From Desulfonatronovibrio hydrogenovorans DSM 9292 (GTDB lineage Bacteria > Desulfobacterota > Desulfovibrionia > Desulfovibrionales > Desulfonatronovibrionaceae): 64,000 nt of DNA. The translations under genes and the position numbers were made by a program. Positions 25,810 to 35,607 of the stretch are shown piece by piece. The DNA is taken from assembly GCF_000686525.1 (NCBI RefSeq), contig NZ_JMKT01000008.1:558001-622000 (forward strand). The letters run 5' to 3'. Under the pieces are notes generated by a model. It saw only the letters and a program-made list of their open reading frames with translations. It was not told the DNA's origin and did not search any database. Positions within the stretch are counted from its first letter, which is position 1, and each line of letters starts with the position of its first letter.

Positions 25810-26022
25810 AAAAAATAAATTTTGGCTTGACTTGAGCCGGGAAATTTTGTTTGTCCTATTTAACTTGCTTGCAATAAGGCTTCGATCTTTGTATGAAATT
25901 TCCTAGTCCGACGGATGATTGGCCATCTCTTTTTCAGGTTTGGTTGCTCTTTAAAGTAGTTTTTGCTTAAGTTGAGTGAAATGGCATATTTGGTATTAAA
26001 CTTTTGAAGGAGGAAGTTACGA

Positions 26023-26295
26023 ATGACAAAAGCCGATTTGGTATCCAAGATTGCGGAAAAAGCGGGTCTGACCAAGGCCGATTCTGAGAAGGCATTGAAT
26101 GCTTTTCTGGGGTCTGTACAGGACACTTTGGTTGGCGAAGGCAAGCTGACCCTGACCGGTTTCGGTACTTTTGCAGTGGAAGAAAGAAAGGCCCGCAACG
26201 GTCGAAATCCCCGCACCGGCGAGGAAATCAAGATACCAGCCTGCAAGGTAGTAAAGTTCAGGCCCGGTAAGATCCTCAAGGACGCCGTTAAGTAA
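26023..26295 (+). CDS. HU/IHF-family DNA-binding protein
   Basis: 90 residues, a typical [22 protein letters not shown], then [23 protein letters not shown], where RNPRTG is the DNA-wrapping arm, and [14 protein letters not shown]. Nucleoid-associated, bends DNA as a dimer. Strong AAGGAGGAAG ribosome site. The 210 bases upstream (25810-26022) are AT-rich and should hold the promoter; TTGACT at 25827 has no well-spaced -10 that I can find. Confidence 0.96.
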   Translation: MTKADLVSKIAEKAGLTKADSEKALNAFLGSVQDTLVGEGKLTLTGFGTFAVEERKARNGRNPRTGEEIKIPACKVVKFRPGKILKDAVK

Positions 26296-26317
26296 CTTTT
26301 GAGGCTGGAGGTCCCTA

Positions 26318-26524
26318 ATGATTGACCTTAAATGGAAGACCATGATTCCCGGCGAAACCATCCAAAGTATGCTTCCTCAAGACATACCCTGGTGGATGGC
26401 CGACCATTTCGTCTTTTTCAGCGTATTGTATCTTGTCTTGCTGACCATCGGACTTGGAGTTGGAGTGGTGGTTGTGCAGTCCATAAGCGACACCCTGGCT
26501 GAAAAGAAAAAACTGGCCCAGTAG
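26318..26524 (+). CDS. Small single-span membrane protein, unknown
   Basis: 68 residues with one clear membrane helix (~31-54, FVFFSVLYLVLLTIGLGVGV) and a short charged C-terminal tail. GGAGG ribosome site about 8 bases upstream. It lies 22 bases after the HU stop and directly before a strong terminator, so it is probably co-transcribed with HU. I do not recognise the family. Confidence 0.72.
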   Translation: MIDLKWKTMIPGETIQSMLPQDIPWWMADHFVFFSVLYLVLLTIGLGVGVVVVQSISDTLAEKKKLAQ

Positions 26525-26550
26525 ATCTGAGCGGTTTTAAGGAATTGAAA

Positions 26551-26580
26551 AGAGGGCTTAATCAAGCCCTCTTTTTTTTC
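26551..26580 (+). terminator. Intrinsic terminator after HU and the small membrane protein
   Basis: Perfect 9-bp hairpin agagggctt-aatc-aagccctct followed by a run of eight Ts. It ends the HU transcription unit and separates it from the rpsU operon. Confidence 0.93.
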
Positions 26581-26706
26581 TTGCATTATTTTTGTTTGAG
26601 AGATAGGTATACACTCTTGGCCTGAGGGATGCATGTTCAGATGCACCCGGGCCGCTGGAGCCCAGCAAGCAGGGCTTGGTAATGAAAAGTAAGGAGGTGA
26701 GTCTTA

Positions 26707-26907
26707 GTGCCGGGAGTTATTCTTGGAGAAAATGACAACTTTGACTATGCGTTGCGCAAGTTCAAAAAACAGGTTGAAAAGGCCGGTATCCTTTCTGAAC
26801 TGAAGAAAAGGCAGCATTATGAAAAGCCCAGTATTCAGAAGAAGAAAAAAGAAGCCGCAGCCAGAAAAAGATTGATGAAAAAAATGCGCAAGATGCAGAT
26901 GATGTAG
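26707..26907 (+). CDS. rpsU: 30S ribosomal protein S21
   Basis: 66 residues, starting with GTG at 26707 behind an AAGGAGGTGAG ribosome site. The small, very basic protein reads as S21: [31 protein letters not shown] and a Lys/Arg-rich tail. It helps base-pairing of 16S rRNA with mRNA leaders during initiation. First gene of the macromolecular synthesis operon. Confidence 0.95.
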   Translation: MPGVILGENDNFDYALRKFKKQVEKAGILSELKKRQHYEKPSIQKKKKEAAARKRLMKKMRKMQMM

Positions 26908-26909
26908 TT

Positions 26910-27359
26910 ATGCGGATAACTGATCAGATTGAAAAAGACTTTATCCTTGCTTACAAAAACAAAGAAAATGAAAAAGTGGCTGTCTTGCGCCTGATCAAGG
27001 CAGCCTTTAAAAATCGACAGGTTGAGCTAAAAAGGGAATTATCCGACGCCGAAGCTCTGGACGTTCTGATCAGAGAAGTCAAGCAGAGGCAGGAGTCGGT
27101 TCGCCAGTACAGCCAGGCCGGACGGGAAGATTTGAGCAGCAAGGAGTCGGCTGAAATCGAGATGATCAATGCTTATCTGCCGGCTAAACTCACCACCGAG
27201 GAAATGAAAGAAGTCGCCCTGGAAACGATAAACCGGCTTCAGGTCCGGGATCTCAAGGGGATGGGCCAGGTGATGAAGGTCATAGGCCAGAAATATCCGG
27301 GCCGAACCGATGGCCGGGAATTGAGTGTAATTGTCCGAGGGCTTCTTTCTCCCCAATAG
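26910..27359 (+). CDS. yqeY: GatB/YqeY-domain protein
   Basis: 149 residues, all-helical, related to the tRNA-binding C-terminal domain of GatB. Seen: ALRLIKAAFKNRQVEL-like (AVLRLIKAAFKNRQVE), LIREVKQRQESVRQY, EIEMINAYLPAKLTTEE and MKVIGQKYPGRTDG. Two bases after the rpsU stop. YqeY beside rpsU and dnaG is a common arrangement; its exact role is unproven. Confidence 0.93.
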   Translation: MRITDQIEKDFILAYKNKENEKVAVLRLIKAAFKNRQVELKRELSDAEALDVLIREVKQRQESVRQYSQAGREDLSSKESAEIEMINAYLPAKLTTEEMKEVALETINRLQVRDLKGMGQVMKVIGQKYPGRTDGRELSVIVRGLLSPQ

Positions 27360-27486
27360 GTATTTTTATTCAACCGGTTTCAAGTCCGGATGTCCCCATT
27401 CCTTTATTCCTTCTTGATTTCTTTTCTTGAAATCTTTGGCAGCAGATTAAAAAACAGTCCCTCAGGGGGCAAATCAACAGGATGCC

Positions 27487-29793
27487 ATGGAATCTAGAAC
27501 CATCAAGCTGTTAGAGTTTTCCAAAGTTCTTCAGTACCTGAGTCAGGAGGCTGTTTCTGATCCTGGAAGGCGTATTTGTCTCCAAACTGCGGTTTATCAG
27601 GATCCCCAGCAGCTGGATACCCAGATCCGTCTGCTGCAGGAAGCGGTTTCTTTTCACAGGGAGCATCGACCCTCGCTCAATTCTTTTCCAGATTTGGACC
27701 CGCTCATTGCTCGAGGGGCTCGGGCTGAACCAGATCTGACTATAGAAGATTTCTGGTCTTTTCTTTCTTTTCTCGGAGAGCTCAGCAGGTTTTTTGCAGT
27801 TATGGAAAAGATCGATCCCCAGAGATATCCTCTGTTGAAAGGGATGAGCCAGGATCTCATGATCCCGGATAAGTTTCTGGCTGCCCTGAAGAGATGTATC
27901 GGTCCTTCCGGTGAGATCCGGGATGAAAGTTCACCAGACCTGTATGCGGTTAGAAAGGAAATCAGGGGCATCCGGGAGATGTGTGCCAAAAAAGTCAATG
28001 AATCCCTTACCCACTCCAATATTTCCCACTATCTTCAGGATGAGTACCTGACCATATCTTCGGACCGGTATGTCCTGGCCCTCAAGGCCAATTTCAAAGG
28101 AAAGCTTGAAGGCATCATCCATGATTATTCCCAGACCGGAGAAACATGTTATTTTGAGCCTCTTTTCCTGATGGATCTTAATAACAGCCTGCAAAGACTA
28201 AGGCATAGAGAAAAGGATGAACTGCACAAGGTCCTGACATACCTGACTGGTCTGTGCAGGGAATCCCTTGATCTGATTCGAAATTCCTTTGAATGGCTGA
28301 TTTCAATGGATTACATCCTGGCCAAGGCCAAGTTTGCCCAGAGGTTAAAAGCCGGCCCTTTGCATGTATCATCATCAGGCCGGCTGCATTTAAAAAATAT
28401 CCGTCATCCTCTGCTGGCCCTGGGAGGATTTCAGGTTGTTCCCATGGATATCAAGCTGGAGCCAGGCCAGCATGTCCTGGTGGTGTCCGGCGGGAACGCC
28501 GGAGGCAAGACCGTGTGTCTTAAAACTCTCGGACTGGCCGCATTAATGGCCCTGTGCGCTTTGCCCGTGCCTGCGGATGAGGGCAGTTCGATTCCATTTT
28601 GGGACAAGATTTTTGTGTCCATGGTTTCCGAACAGAGTGTTGAGGAAAGCCTGAGTACTTTTACAGCCCAGCTGCACCATTTCACCCGGTTCTGGCAAAG
28701 CACCGATGAAAATACGCTGGTTATCCTGGACGAGTTTGGTGTGGGAACTGATCCCAGTCAGGGGGCCGCCCTGGCCCAGGCAGTGGTGGACGGTCTTATG
28801 CAGCGGGGGACATGGGTGGCTACAGCCACTCATTTTCCGGCCTTAAAGGCCTACTCACTGTCCAGACCCGAAGTCAGAGCAGCTTCAGTCCTCTTTGACG
28901 ACCGGACCGGCAGGCCCATGTATCAGCTGGCCTATGATCAGGTGGGTTCCAGCCTGGCCTTGAGCGTGGCCAGGGAACAGGGTTTTCCAGCAGAGATTAT
29001 TGCCGGAGCTGAGAAATATCTGCTGGTGGAAGGAAGGGATCAGGAGCAATTGTTTGAGAGGTTGAACCATCTGGCTGCGCAAAGGGAAAAGGAACTCAAA
29101 CGGCTTGAAAAAAAAGAAGCCCTTTTGGATGAGAAGTATCAGAAAAGACAGATGGAACTGGTTAATGAGAAGAACAGGCTTTTTTCCGAGATCCGTAAGA
29201 CCTCCCAGGAAATAGTCCGAAAATGGCAGGAGCAGAAAATAGGGCGGAAAAAGGCCTTGAAAGACCTGGCTCAGCTCAGAAAGCAGCTTGGATCCTCCCT
29301 GGAGGATGGCAGCAGATCAGTTGAAGCTAATGACGGGCTGACCTGGGAGGATATTTCTGCAGGCGCTCTTCTGGTCTATAAGCCATGGAACAGGAAGGGG
29401 CTTATCCTGGAAAAGGATGATAAAAAAAAGCAGATCAAGATTGATATGGGCGGTATTTCCATCTGGGTTGACCCCAAGACCCTTGAAGAGGCAGGGACCA
29501 GGAACAGCATATCCAGCTCTAAAACAAGCTTTGAAAGGTCCGGGCCGTCTGTATCCATGAAACTTGATCTGCGGGGAAATTTTGCAGACGAGGCCCTGGC
29601 CAGGCTGGAACAGTATATTGACCAGGCAGTGCTTGCCGGGCAAAAAAGACTGGAGATCGTGCATGGCAAAGGCACTGGAGCGCTGAGGGCGGCTGTGCAC
29701 AAGTATCTTGAGTCAAATTCGGCTGTAGCCGGGTTCAGTTCAGCTTCTGAGGAGTCCGGGGGGTGGGGGATGACCGAGGTGGAGCTAAGGTAA
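27487..29793 (+). CDS. mutS2: MutS2 (Smr-domain MutS homologue)
   Basis: 768 residues. Order: helical clamp region (~1-310), ATPase with Walker A VSGGNAGGKTVCLKTLG (~340), Walker B LVILDEFGVGTDPSQGAALA (~415) and the dimer-side TATHFPALKAYS, a coiled coil (~515-610) and a C-terminal Smr nuclease domain with LDLRG (~695) and HGKGTGALR. It lacks the mismatch-binding domain I of MutS1. Linked to recombination control or ribosome-collision rescue in the family. It sits between yqeY and dnaG, an unusual but not unique member of this operon. Confidence 0.95.
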   Translation: MESRTIKLLEFSKVLQYLSQEAVSDPGRRICLQTAVYQDPQQLDTQIRLLQEAVSFHREHRPSLNSFPDLDPLIARGARAEPDLTIEDFWSFLSFLGELSRFFAVMEKIDPQRYPLLKGMSQDLMIPDKFLAALKRCIGPSGEIRDESSPDLYAVRKEIRGIREMCAKKVNESLTHSNISHYLQDEYLTISSDRYVLALKANFKGKLEGIIHDYSQTGETCYFEPLFLMDLNNSLQRLRHREKDELHKVLTYLTGLCRESLDLIRNSFEWLISMDYILAKAKFAQRLKAGPLHVSSSGRLHLKNIRHPLLALGGFQVVPMDIKLEPGQHVLVVSGGNAGGKTVCLKTLGLAALMALCALPVPADEGSSIPFWDKIFVSMVSEQSVEESLSTFTAQLHHFTRFWQSTDENTLVILDEFGVGTDPSQGAALAQAVVDGLMQRGTWVATATHFPALKAYSLSRPEVRAASVLFDDRTGRPMYQLAYDQVGSSLALSVAREQGFPAEIIAGAEKYLLVEGRDQEQLFERLNHLAAQREKELKRLEKKEALLDEKYQKRQMELVNEKNRLFSEIRKTSQEIVRKWQEQKIGRKKALKDLAQLRKQLGSSLEDGSRSVEANDGLTWEDISAGALLVYKPWNRKGLILEKDDKKKQIKIDMGGISIWVDPKTLEEAGTRNSISSSKTSFERSGPSVSMKLDLRGNFADEALARLEQYIDQAVLAGQKRLEIVHGKGTGALRAAVHKYLESNSAVAGFSSASEESGGWGMTEVELR

Positions 29794-29922
29794 CTGGTCT
29801 GGCCGGTCTGGCTTGCAGATGCTAAACAGGAGATCAGATTTTCAGACGCGGACTGGACAAAACAAATCCTTGTCTTAATAGAACCATAGTGCTGTTCAGG
29901 GAGAGCATTTTCAGGTGGCTTG

Positions 29923-31620
29923 ATGGGGACCATTGATTCCAGATGCATTGCTGAAATAAAGTCCAGACTGTCCCTGGTCGATATAGTGAACAGGTTTGTT
30001 GAACTAAGGCCTGTCGGAGACAGATGGACTGCGCCCTGTCCCTTTCACCAGGAAACAAAACCCTCTTTTTCGGTCAGCCCGGATAAGGGTTTTTATTACT
30101 GCTTTGGATGCCAGGCATCAGGTGACCTGATTGAGTTTTATAAAAATATAAATGGGCTGGACTTTGCCGAGGCAGTAAGACAGCTGGCTGATGAAGCTGG
30201 GGTGGTAATCAGCGTTGAGGACAGCCGGAAAAACAGAAAAGACCAAAGCGAAGTAACCACTGCCCAGGAAGTCAATTCCCTGGCAGGTAAGTTTTTTCTG
30301 GACCAGCTGTGGTCCTCTCAGGGTGATGAGGCCAGAAAATACCTTCATTCCAGAGGAATGACCAAGAAAATTGTCCAGGATTTTCGCCTGGGATGGAGTC
30401 CGGATGGCTGGCAGTCTCTGGGAGACTTTCTCAGAGAAAAAGGGCACTCAGCCGATGACGGGGTCCTGGCCGGGGTGCTCAGCCAAAACCAAAAGGGCAG
30501 GATATACGACCGGTTCAGGTCCAGGCTGATTTTTCCGATTATCAGCCTTTCAGGTATGGTGGTTGCCTTTGGCGGCCGGATCCTGGACCATGGTGAGCCC
30601 AAATACCTGAACAGCAGCGAAAGTCCGGTATATAAAAAGGGAGAGCATCTTTACGGCCTGTTTCAGGCCAGAAAGCACATTACTCAAACCAGGAAGGTCC
30701 TGCTGACCGAAGGCTACCTGGATGTGATGGCTCTGCACCAGCACGGATTTGCCAACAGCTGCGGAGTGCTGGGTACGGCCTTGACTCCGGCTCAGGTCAA
30801 GAGACTGGGGGGGCTGGCCAGAGAGGCGATCCTTCTTTTTGACGGAGATCAGGCTGGCCGGAATGCCGCCTTGAGAAGTGCTGAAATGTTTCTGGCTGCA
30901 GGCATGAACTGCCGGGTTGTTCTATTTCCTGAAGGAGAAGATGCCCACAGTCTGCTTTTTTCCCAAGGCGCAGAGGCCCTTGAAAGGCTTTTGTCTGGTG
31001 CTGATTCAGGGCTTAATTATTGCCTTAAGATGGTCAAAGATCAGAAATCACCCAGAGAGGTCATGGCCTGGGTGGTCAGCTTCCTGGGGAAGCTGGAGGA
31101 TTTTTCCCTTAAGACCTACTATATTCCGAAGCTGGCCGGAAGTCTTGGATTGACCGAGGTTGAGCTGAGAAAAGGGCTCCAGGGCAAGGGTTCTATTGCC
31201 GGACCAGCTGCGGATTCAGGAGACAAGAAGAATCAGCCTGAACAGAGGGATAAAGAGATCCTGACCTTTGCAGTCTGCTGCCCGGAATTCAGAGAGAGTC
31301 TGGATCAGTTGAATCTTGACCCAGTTCTGAGATCTGACTGGGCCAGGACCTTTTGGAGCAAGATCAAGCATGGAAGCGGCCGGGATGAAGACCTGAAGCT
31401 TGATCACCATGAATCTGATTTTTACGTCAGGGCCAGGATGGAGCAGGATCAGATCCGGGAAAACAGACTTCAGATATTTAAAGAGCTTGAGGAATTCATC
31501 ATTCAGAAGGCCGGACAAGTGACCAAGAAGAATCTGAAGCAGGCCCTGGTCAGGGCGCAGCAGAACCAGGATCATAACGAAGTCAAAAGAATTCTGAGTC
31601 TTATGCAGAACAGTCTATAA
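29923..31620 (+). CDS. dnaG: DNA primase
   Basis: 565 residues from the ATG at 29923 (a TTG one codon earlier is possible). N-terminal zinc finger CPFH...CFGC (~38-63), the RNA-polymerase core with the toprim motifs LLTEGYLDVMALHQHG and LFDGDQAGRNAA (~260-315), and a helicase-interaction C-terminus. It makes RNA primers for replication. The 129 bases upstream after mutS2 contain no feature I recognise. Confidence 0.96.
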   Translation: MGTIDSRCIAEIKSRLSLVDIVNRFVELRPVGDRWTAPCPFHQETKPSFSVSPDKGFYYCFGCQASGDLIEFYKNINGLDFAEAVRQLADEAGVVISVEDSRKNRKDQSEVTTAQEVNSLAGKFFLDQLWSSQGDEARKYLHSRGMTKKIVQDFRLGWSPDGWQSLGDFLREKGHSADDGVLAGVLSQNQKGRIYDRFRSRLIFPIISLSGMVVAFGGRILDHGEPKYLNSSESPVYKKGEHLYGLFQARKHITQTRKVLLTEGYLDVMALHQHGFANSCGVLGTALTPAQVKRLGGLAREAILLFDGDQAGRNAALRSAEMFLAAGMNCRVVLFPEGEDAHSLLFSQGAEALERLLSGADSGLNYCLKMVKDQKSPREVMAWVVSFLGKLEDFSLKTYYIPKLAGSLGLTEVELRKGLQGKGSIAGPAADSGDKKNQPEQRDKEILTFAVCCPEFRESLDQLNLDPVLRSDWARTFWSKIKHGSGRDEDLKLDHHESDFYVRARMEQDQIRENRLQIFKELEEFIIQKAGQVTKKNLKQALVRAQQNQDHNEVKRILSLMQNSL

Positions 31621-31674
31621 CGGTTTATTTTAAGCTATTTCAGCCAGATATAACATTATCTCAGGGGGAGGGTA

Positions 31675-33441
31675 ATGCGCAGCATCAAGGATGTTCAACA
31701 GATCAAGACACTCATTGCCGAAGGAAAGAAAAAGGGGTTTCTGACCTTTGAAGAAATAAACAAGGCCCTGCCTTCGGATGTGACCACGCCTGAGCAGATT
31801 GAAGAGATCATCTCCATATTTGATCAGCTGGACATAGCCATAGTGGACGGGAAGCTGGGCAAGCCCCTGACAGTGGTGCCCGAGGATTCAGATTCACTGG
31901 CCGAGACTCTGGCCATCAACCTGGAGAAGCTGGAAGATGTTTCTGATACTCTATCCAGAAGCAGCGATCCGGTCCGCATGTACCTGAGGGAGATGGGAGC
32001 AGTAGGTCTTTTGGACCGGGACGGGGAAGTGGTCATAGCCAAGAAGATCGAAGCCGGAGAAATGGAAGTCCTGTACTCCCTTGTTGAAGTGCCGGTGGCA
32101 GTGGAGGAGCTTATCTTTGTTGGGGAAGACCTGAAAAAGGAAAAAGTTAAACTCAAGGATGTAGTTAAGACCATTGAAGAGGATGATCCGTCTGAAGAAG
32201 AGATGAATCAGCGCGAAAGGGTGATTTCTCTGCTGGAAGAAATCAAGAATATCTATCGTAAACGGAAAGGCGTCTACGACAAAATGAATGATTGCGCCAG
32301 GACGGATCGGAGGGTCTACGGAATCCAGAAGAAGATCATGGAGTACAAGGAAGAGGTTGTGGAGTGTCTTCGCAACATCAAGCTTGAAAAGACCCTCATT
32401 GACAGAATTATTGAAACCGTTGGCGATTATGTCCGCCAGATGCATAACTGTCAGAGAGACCTGAGTGCCTACATCCTGTCCCTGGGACTTTCCAATGAGG
32501 AACTGTTCACCCTTCTGGAGAAGCTGGACAAGAGAGAGGTCAATCCAGTGGCAGCTGCTGACCAGCTGGACATGACCATTGAGGAACTTTTTTCCTTCAA
32601 GGAGATGATCTACGGTAAGACCGAAATCCTCCAGAGACTGGAGCAGAAATGCCAACACAATGTCCATGAGCTGGAAGAAATTCTGTGGAGGATAAGAAAA
32701 GGCAATGAGGATGCCCTCAAGGCCAAGCAGGAACTCATCCGGGCCAATCTCCGTCTGGTGGTCAGCATTGCCAAGAAATACACCAACCGGGGTCTGCAGT
32801 TTCTGGATCTGATCCAGGAAGGGAACATCGGCCTGATGAAGGCGGTGGATAAATTTGAATATCAGCGCGGCTATAAGTTTTCCACTTATGCCACCTGGTG
32901 GATCAGGCAGGCCATAACCCGGGCTATTGCAGATCAGGCCAGGACCATCCGCATTCCTGTGCATATGATTGAAACCATTAATAAGCTGGTTCGGACTTCC
33001 CGCTATTTGGTCCAGGAACTGGGCCGTGATCCTAGTCCTGAAGAGATTGCCGAACGTATGGATTATCCTCTGGAAAAGGTGAAAAAAGTCCTGAAAATAG
33101 CCAAAGAACCCATTTCCCTGGAAACACCCATTGGTGACGAAGAAGATTCCAGTCTTGGAGATTTCATTGAGGATAAGAAGGCCGTGGCTCCTGCAGAAGA
33201 AGTGGTTAATTCCAAGCTTTCAGAGCAGATCGCCAAGGTTCTGGCGGAACTCACACCCAGGGAGGAACAGGTCCTGCGCAAACGTTTCGGCATCGGGGAA
33301 AAGTCCGACCACACTCTGGAAGAGGTGGGCAAGCTGTTCAATGTGACCAGGGAAAGGATCAGGCAGATCGAGGCCAAGGCCCTGCGCAAACTCAGGCATC
33401 CTGTGCGCAGTTCCTGCCTTAAGACTTATTATGAGACATAG
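31675..33441 (+). CDS. rpoD: Primary sigma factor sigma-70
   Basis: 588 residues. Region 1.1 at the N-terminus, a non-conserved acidic segment (~100-320), region 2 with [22 protein letters not shown] and [19 protein letters not shown], region 3, and region 4 with the [23 protein letters not shown]. The set of regions marks it as the housekeeping sigma. GAGG ribosome site. Last gene of rpsU-yqeY-mutS2-dnaG-rpoD, the classical macromolecular synthesis layout. Confidence 0.97.
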   Translation: MRSIKDVQQIKTLIAEGKKKGFLTFEEINKALPSDVTTPEQIEEIISIFDQLDIAIVDGKLGKPLTVVPEDSDSLAETLAINLEKLEDVSDTLSRSSDPVRMYLREMGAVGLLDRDGEVVIAKKIEAGEMEVLYSLVEVPVAVEELIFVGEDLKKEKVKLKDVVKTIEEDDPSEEEMNQRERVISLLEEIKNIYRKRKGVYDKMNDCARTDRRVYGIQKKIMEYKEEVVECLRNIKLEKTLIDRIIETVGDYVRQMHNCQRDLSAYILSLGLSNEELFTLLEKLDKREVNPVAAADQLDMTIEELFSFKEMIYGKTEILQRLEQKCQHNVHELEEILWRIRKGNEDALKAKQELIRANLRLVVSIAKKYTNRGLQFLDLIQEGNIGLMKAVDKFEYQRGYKFSTYATWWIRQAITRAIADQARTIRIPVHMIETINKLVRTSRYLVQELGRDPSPEEIAERMDYPLEKVKKVLKIAKEPISLETPIGDEEDSSLGDFIEDKKAVAPAEEVVNSKLSEQIAKVLAELTPREEQVLRKRFGIGEKSDHTLEEVGKLFNVTRERIRQIEAKALRKLRHPVRSSCLKTYYET

Positions 33442-33553
33442 AGTTCCTGGGCTTTTCAGCTGACAGGGGGACCTGGGTGAGAATGGATCCATGCTGAGGA
33501 TTTCCTGTCCTGATCTGAACAAGCCATAAAATCCCAACTTGCTGGCGGATAAA

Positions 33554-34204
33554 ATGAAATTTGCAGCAAAACTGTTTATTGGCTCTTTATTCGTTTTTCT
33601 GCTGATGGGGACTGTTGATGCCGGCCAGGTCAGGGTGGCCTGGGTGCCGGACGGTGACACCCTGATTCTGGAAAACCGGGATGTGGTCAGGCTTAAAGGC
33701 ATAGATGCTCCTGAGACAGGATACAATGGAGGACCTGCCCAGTATTTTGCCCTTGAAGCTGCCCAGAGACTGCAGGAGCTGGTCAGGGGCAATGTAATCA
33801 CCCTTGAACCGGGAGAGCCTCCCCAGGACCGGTATGGACGGATCCTAGCCTATGCATATCTTCCGACAGGGGAGAACATTAATGTTCTTCTGGTCAGAGA
33901 AGGGTATGCCTTTTATTTCCCCCATCAGAACCAGAACCAGGAAATCTCAAGCCAAATCCTGGCTGCCCAGCAGAAGGCCATGGAAGAGGGAAGGGGATTC
34001 TGGCCCGGGGTTCTGGCTGTTGACAAGCCCGGAAAAGAGTATGTGGGCAACACCAGAAGCAAGCGTTTTCATGTGCTGGACTGCGGTTATGGTCAGAGGA
34101 TATCCAGGGCCAACCAAAGATTTTTTTCTTCTCTTTACCAAGCCTTTTATGAAGGATTCGCACCCTGTCGAAGATGTACTCCCTGGCCGGATGAAAAGAG
34201 GTAG
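33554..34204 (+). CDS. Exported thermonuclease-family (SNase) protein
   Basis: 216 residues from the ATG at 33554. Signal sequence (~4-24, LFIGSLFVFLLMGTVDA). Staphylococcal-nuclease core: VPDGDTLILENRDVVRLKGIDAPE with the calcium/catalytic Asp and Arg, then YGRILAYAYLPTGENINVLLVREGYAF. The C-terminal part YVGNTRSKRFHVLDCGY...CRRC is a small add-on of the Ada-like/nuclease-associated type, with paired cysteines. Probably degrades DNA or RNA outside the cytoplasm. Confidence 0.85.
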   Translation: MKFAAKLFIGSLFVFLLMGTVDAGQVRVAWVPDGDTLILENRDVVRLKGIDAPETGYNGGPAQYFALEAAQRLQELVRGNVITLEPGEPPQDRYGRILAYAYLPTGENINVLLVREGYAFYFPHQNQNQEISSQILAAQQKAMEEGRGFWPGVLAVDKPGKEYVGNTRSKRFHVLDCGYGQRISRANQRFFSSLYQAFYEGFAPCRRCTPWPDEKR

Positions 34205-34299
34205 CCCTGGGGCTGTTATGGACTAGGCACCGGGCTTGCCTCAAGGACAAAGAGAGGATAAAGGGAGTCATCAGTTTTATTACACCAAGGAGAATCAAT

Positions 34300-34485
34300 A
34301 TGGACGACTGGGTAGTTGTGGCTGTTTTTGATGAAATGAACGATGCAGTGCAAAAAGAAAAGGCCAGAATAGAAGATATCGCCCTGGATGTGGGGCTTAT
34401 GCCGGAAAAGGTGATCAGGGTGGAGGATAAAGGTAAAATCGAAATCCTAGTTCACCCAGAATTCTATACATACTACGAGGGATAG
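34300..34485 (+). CDS. Small acidic conserved-looking protein, unknown
   Basis: 61 residues with many Asp/Glu, compatible with a small alpha/beta fold, and no membrane segment. AAGGAGAATCAAT ribosome region before the ATG. It lies 7 bases before a SHOCT-type membrane protein gene, with which it is likely co-transcribed. I do not recognise a family. Confidence 0.6.
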   Translation: MDDWVVVAVFDEMNDAVQKEKARIEDIALDVGLMPEKVIRVEDKGKIEILVHPEFYTYYEG

Positions 34486-34492
34486 CCCGGCA

Positions 34493-34828
34493 ATGATCCA
34501 GGAAGTTTTTCTGATTCAATTTTTGTCCGTGTTCAGTTTCAGTGATGTGGACTGGAGCTACTGGCCCTTTGGGGAGGGCATGACCGGAAGCTGGATACTG
34601 ACCCTGACCAAATTCATTTTCATCGGGGTGATCCTGGCTGTGATCCTTGGTTTTTTAAGGGTGCTATTCGGTCCTAAAGGTTTTTTCCGTGACGAGGAAA
34701 TGGACCGGGAGGCTGAAGAGGAACGGCAAAGGGTCAGGGAAGCGGTGGATGTGCTCCGGCAGCGCTTGGCCAACGGTGAGATAACCGAAGACGAGTTTCA
34801 GCGCAGGAAATGGCTGTTGGAGAAATGA
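34493..34828 (+). CDS. Membrane protein with C-terminal SHOCT motif
   Basis: 111 residues. One strong membrane helix (~38-61, FIFIGVILAVILGFLRVLF), then a charged helix (EEMDREAEEERQRVREA) and a SHOCT-type end, VLRQRLANGEITEDEFQRRK, which is a short domain thought to mediate oligomerisation. The ATG at 34493 is preceded by only a weak ribosome site; coupling to the 61-aa gene is likely. Its stop overlaps the next start as ATGA. Confidence 0.78.
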   Translation: MIQEVFLIQFLSVFSFSDVDWSYWPFGEGMTGSWILTLTKFIFIGVILAVILGFLRVLFGPKGFFRDEEMDREAEEERQRVREAVDVLRQRLANGEITEDEFQRRKWLLEK

Positions 34829-35607
34829 GGGATTTTGCCTGGCATGAATCCCTGTTCTCTTCCTACTGTCAAAGTTTTTCTGGGCTGATTTCTGACAAAG
34901 ATCCCAACCTCATCCTCAAAAAAAACCATTCCAGCAATGTTTCTTTGCAGGCCCGGCTTCTGGCTGAATATGAAGGCTTTGGAGACGGGCTTGTTTTTTT
35001 GACCCGCCTGTCCGGTCTGCTTCACGACATGGGACGGTTTGAACAGTATGCCAGGTACAGGACTTTCAAAGACACCGAATCAGTGGACCACGCTGGCCTG
35101 GGCTTCAGGATTCTGGGGCACCATCCTGTGCTGGCTCCTTTGTCCGGACAGGAGAAACGCTGCGTCCGGCTGGCGGTGCTGTTCCACAACAGGATGAAGC
35201 TGCCCAGGGGGCTGCCCCGGGATATCGAGATGGTGGCCAGGGCAGTGCGTGATGCGGACAAACTGGATATCTTTCCCATAATGCTCTCCCATCTCGAGCC
35301 GGGCTGCCCGGAAAACAGGGTGGTCACCCTGGGTCTGGATGATGAAGACTGCATAACTCCTGAAATATTCTGTCAGGTCCGGAAGGGCCATTTGGGTGAA
35401 TATTCAAGGATGCGTTACCTCAATGATTTCAAGCTGCTTTTATGCTCCTGGGCCTATGATCTGAACTATGCCTACTCCAGCAGGATTGTCCTGGATAAGG
35501 GCTACATTGCCAGGCTGTTTAAAATGCTGCCGGAAAAACCTGAGCTGATAGAGCTGGAGGACCGGATCACCGGTTATCTGGAAGGCTTTTCCGCCAAAGT
35601 CAGGTAG
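34825..35607 (+). CDS. HD-domain phosphohydrolase
   Basis: 260 residues from the ATG at 34825, which overlaps the upstream stop (ATGA) behind GGAG; an ATG at 34810 is an alternative. The HD signature is seen: an early His, GLLHDMGRFEQY (HD), DHAGLGFRIL, VLFHNRMKLPRG and DADKLDIF. It is a metal-dependent phosphohydrolase of unknown substrate, possibly a nucleotide. It ends convergently, overlapping the BPL_N gene by 34 bases. Confidence 0.83.
   Translation: MRDFAWHESLFSSYCQSFSGLISDKDPNLILKKNHSSNVSLQARLLAEYEGFGDGLVFLTRLSGLLHDMGRFEQYARYRTFKDTESVDHAGLGFRILGHHPVLAPLSGQEKRCVRLAVLFHNRMKLPRGLPRDIEMVARAVRDADKLDIFPIMLSHLEPGCPENRVVTLGLDDEDCITPEIFCQVRKGHLGEYSRMRYLNDFKLLLCSWAYDLNYAYSSRIVLDKGYIARLFKMLPEKPELIELEDRITGYLEGFSAKVR

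Noticed and set aside
25810-26022. Sigma-54 or sigma-70 promoter upstream of HU
   Set aside because: TTGGCTTGACTTGAGC resembles parts of both, but neither spacing nor the second element fits.
31951-32964. 337-codon minus-strand frame inside rpoD
   Set aside because: Antisense to conserved sigma regions; no family likeness. It arises from the codon bias of rpoD.
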